Shown here one piece after another: positions 14,148 through 15,845 of a DNA stretch of 15,845 nucleotides; positions within the stretch are counted from its first letter, which is position 1; the number at the start of each line of letters is the position of its first letter. Source of the stretch: JAIBBG01 sp043748015 (GTDB taxonomy: Bacteria > Bacteroidota > Bacteroidia > Flavobacteriales_D > Sanyastnellaceae); the NCBI GenBank assembly GCA_043748015.1, contig JAYTOA010000075.1, positions 1 to 15,845 of the forward strand. The letters are read 5' to 3'. Below the pieces are notes generated by a model, which had not been told where the DNA came from, searched no databases, and saw only the letters and a program-made list of their open reading frames with translations. The translations under genes were made by a program, and so were the position numbers.

Positions 14148-14903
14148 ATGAATGACAACCTGAAGTTTAAAAATCTGAAAGATCTCGCGACTGATCTCAG
14201 CCGTAATCTCGACAAACTTTCAAACGGTACGCTTTCTAAATCAGAACTCGAATCGCTCACAAGCGTAAGCCGCGAAGTTTATGAAAGACTCGTGGTGCTT
14301 CGCTATAAAGCGTATGACGAAGAAGTAAAAGGCGTGCCAGTCTCTATGCCGATGGTTGAAGAAGTAGTAGTGAAAGATGTAACGGCGGAGCTTATCATTC
14401 CGCCTATCGCCTTCAAAATAGAAGAGCCGAAAACAGAAACGATACAACAGGTATCATTGATAGATGCAATTGAGGAAGTGACAAAAGCAGAGCCTGCACA
14501 GGAAGTTATTGCAGCATCCATTTCAGAACCTATACCGCTTCCAACTGCTGATGATTTCGTTCCACCAATGGATGGTGTTGCATCACTTTTCACCAGCAGA
14601 GAAAGCATTCACGACAGACTTACAAAAAACATAACGCCTACAGAATCGCTTGCTGAAAAACTAGAGCATCATCCGATCTCCGATTTGAAACGCGCCATTA
14701 CACTCAATCAAAGATTTCAATTTTCGCGCGAGCTTTTTAAGGGAAACAATCAGGACTATGAAATGGCTATCGATAAGTTGAACAGCGCTCCGCGTGATGA
14801 AGCGATGAAGCATCTGGAGTCGTTGAAAGGAAAATATTCATGGCCTGAAGAATCTCCTGTTACAACTGATTTTGTGGGTCTTGTTGAAAGGAGACATCAA
14901 TAG
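14148..14903 (+). CDS. Conserved-looking protein of unknown function, helical ends joined by an acidic linker
   Basis: I do not recognise a named domain. The 251 residues split into three: a helical, charged N terminus (1-62, LATDLSRNLDKLSNGTLSKS then SREVYERLVVLRYKAYDE), a low-complexity linker rich in Glu, Val, Pro and Ala (63-145), and a compact helical C terminus (about 165-250, HHPISDLKRAITLNQRFQF through KYSWPEESPVTTDFVGLVERR). From memory, proteins with this C-terminal region, including the W-x-E-E-S and final L-V-E-R-R, are widespread and uncharacterised in Bacteroidota. There is no signal peptide or membrane segment, so it should be cytoplasmic. It has its own probable promoter and rsmI follows 56 bases later. 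The linker suggests two separate binding modules; that is inference. Confidence 0.8.
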   Translation: MNDNLKFKNLKDLATDLSRNLDKLSNGTLSKSELESLTSVSREVYERLVVLRYKAYDEEVKGVPVSMPMVEEVVVKDVTAELIIPPIAFKIEEPKTETIQQVSLIDAIEEVTKAEPAQEVIAASISEPIPLPTADDFVPPMDGVASLFTSRESIHDRLTKNITPTESLAEKLEHHPISDLKRAITLNQRFQFSRELFKGNNQDYEMAIDKLNSAPRDEAMKHLESLKGKYSWPEESPVTTDFVGLVERRHQ

Positions 14904-14959
14904 GTCACGCCGTTAGGACAGGATAATAGTATTCATTTTTCGAACGAAAACATTTTCAC

Positions 14960-15631
14960 TTGAAGCTCATTCTTGTTCCAACTCCCATAGGTAATCTCGA
15001 AGACATTACCATGCGCGCTCTGCGCATGTTGAAAGAGTGCGATTACATTCTCGCTGAAGACACGCGACAAACGAAAAAATTATTGTCGCACTATTCCATC
15101 GACAAACAAGTTTACAGTTACCATCAAAACAACGAACATGCGATATTGAAATCGGCAGTTGAGCGCATTCAAACTTCAACATCAGTGGCACTGGTGACAG
15201 ATGCCGGAACTCCCGCCATCAGCGATCCCGGATTTTTACTTGTGCGTGAATGTCTGAAACACAACATAGAGATTGAATGTCTTCCGGGACCGACGGCATT
15301 TGTTCCCGCTGTTGTCATAAGCGGATTGCCTTGTGAATCGTTTATCTACGAAGGATTTCTTCCGCACAAAAAAGGAAGAGAAACGCGCATCAAAAAAATA
15401 GCGGCGAGCGAATACACTACAGTGCTTTATGAAAGTCCACACCGCCTTTTGAAAACACTCACTCAACTCATCACCTTCTGTGGCCCTGACAGGCTGTGCT
15501 CTGTAAGTCGAGAGTTGAGTAAAAAATTCGAACAGACAGTGCGCGGAACACTTTTCGAAGTCCAAAAACATTTTACAGAAAACGAACCGAGGGGGGAGTT
15601 TGTGGTCGTTGTTTCTGGTAGTGAAAGTTGA
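14960..15631 (+). CDS. rsmI: 16S rRNA 2'-O-ribose methyltransferase RsmI
   Basis: SAM-dependent enzyme that methylates the ribose of C1402 in 16S rRNA, in the ribosomal decoding site. It has 223 residues. Tetrapyrrole-methylase-fold motifs are clear: LVPTPIGNLEDIT (5-17), LAEDTRQTKKLL (31-42), VTDAGTPAISDPG (79-91), LPGPTAFVPAVVISGLP (108-124) and YEGFLPHKKGR (130-140). It lacks most of the small C-terminal extension of the roughly 286-residue E. coli protein, as is usual for shorter homologues. The start is TTG 14960: reading upstream in frame there is no ATG before a TAG at 14927-14929, and TTG gives the expected MKLILVPTPIG terminus. It lies 56 bases after the unknown gene, probably in the same transcript. 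Confidence 0.93.
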   Translation: MKLILVPTPIGNLEDITMRALRMLKECDYILAEDTRQTKKLLSHYSIDKQVYSYHQNNEHAILKSAVERIQTSTSVALVTDAGTPAISDPGFLLVRECLKHNIEIECLPGPTAFVPAVVISGLPCESFIYEGFLPHKKGRETRIKKIAASEYTTVLYESPHRLLKTLTQLITFCGPDRLCSVSRELSKKFEQTVRGTLFEVQKHFTENEPRGEFVVVVSGSES

Positions 15632-15845
15632 AAGGTTTTGAGACAAACTATAGGATGCGTGGTGGTTGCTTGTTGTTATCCGAAACCAAAAGACGGACAA
15701 TATTCATAACTTTTTCCTTGTGCTAAGTTTTGTTCGTTGTTCTCCGAATCTGATCAATGTGAAATATGGATAATGGCAATAGGAATTTTTGTTTTGTTTG
15801 TTGTTGCGTGAATTTTTTTCATTTTCAAGAATGGTGCGAGCGGTG
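15632..15845. other. Right-edge non-coding region
   Basis: The 214 bases after rsmI hold no gene I can support and no hairpin terminator. They are T-rich on the plus strand. An ATG at 15831 opens a frame to the edge (MVRAV) and could be the next gene's start, but five codons are not enough to judge. Confidence 0.3.

Noticed and set aside
15831..15845. Start of a new gene at the right edge
   Set aside because: Only five codons are visible, which is not enough to support a coding call.

Overview
The window looks like chromosomal DNA from a Bacteroidota bacterium. Four things point there: one protein with a type IX secretion (T9SS) type A C-terminal sorting domain and SprB-like repeats; one with a type B (CHU_C, gliding-motility) C-terminal domain next to a PorP/SprF-like outer-membrane protein; an ExbB-ExbD-TonB operon of Bacteroidota type; and several promoter-like sites of the TTG...TAnnTTTG form used by the Bacteroidota primary sigma factor instead of -35/-10 boxes. 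Shine-Dalgarno sequences are mostly absent, as usual in this phylum. No phage, IS transposase, CRISPR array, rRNA or tRNA was recognised.

Layout. 1-434: 3' end of anmK (cell-wall recycling). 435-945: an array of three ~170-180 bp units, each with terminal inverted repeats, plus one solo half-unit. 988-3655: a Glu/Leu-type amino acid dehydrogenase followed 13 bp later by a NhaD Na+/H+ antiporter. 3849-5849: exbB-exbD-tonB, closed by a strong intrinsic terminator. 6160-7269: a secreted T9SS cargo protein isolated between repeat-bearing spacers. 7682-8902: folC. 8903-9207: a repeat-rich convergent spacer. 9208-11110 (minus strand): hemW followed by a cyclase-family hydrolase. 11154-11660: a biotin carboxyl carrier protein, divergent from hemW. 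12792-13718 is the porP/sprF-like gene, and 11793-12788 is the type B cargo gene just upstream of it. 13733-14083: a MmcQ/YjbR protein. 14148-14903: a conserved-looking protein of unknown function. 14960-15631: rsmI (16S rRNA methyltransferase), starting at TTG.

How the parts relate. ExbB, ExbD and TonB should form one inner-membrane energy transducer that uses the proton gradient, while NhaD just upstream exchanges Na+ and H+. The type B protein and the PorP/SprF-like protein look like a cargo and its dedicated T9SS partner. FolC, HemW, BCCP and RsmI are housekeeping genes.

I do not see a clearly new multi-gene system. The observations most worth following are the intergenic repeat families (at least four, all confined to spacers), the TonB-like protein with a glycine-rich rather than proline-rich periplasmic linker, the small type B cargo/SprF pair, and the unassigned two-ended helical protein upstream of rsmI.
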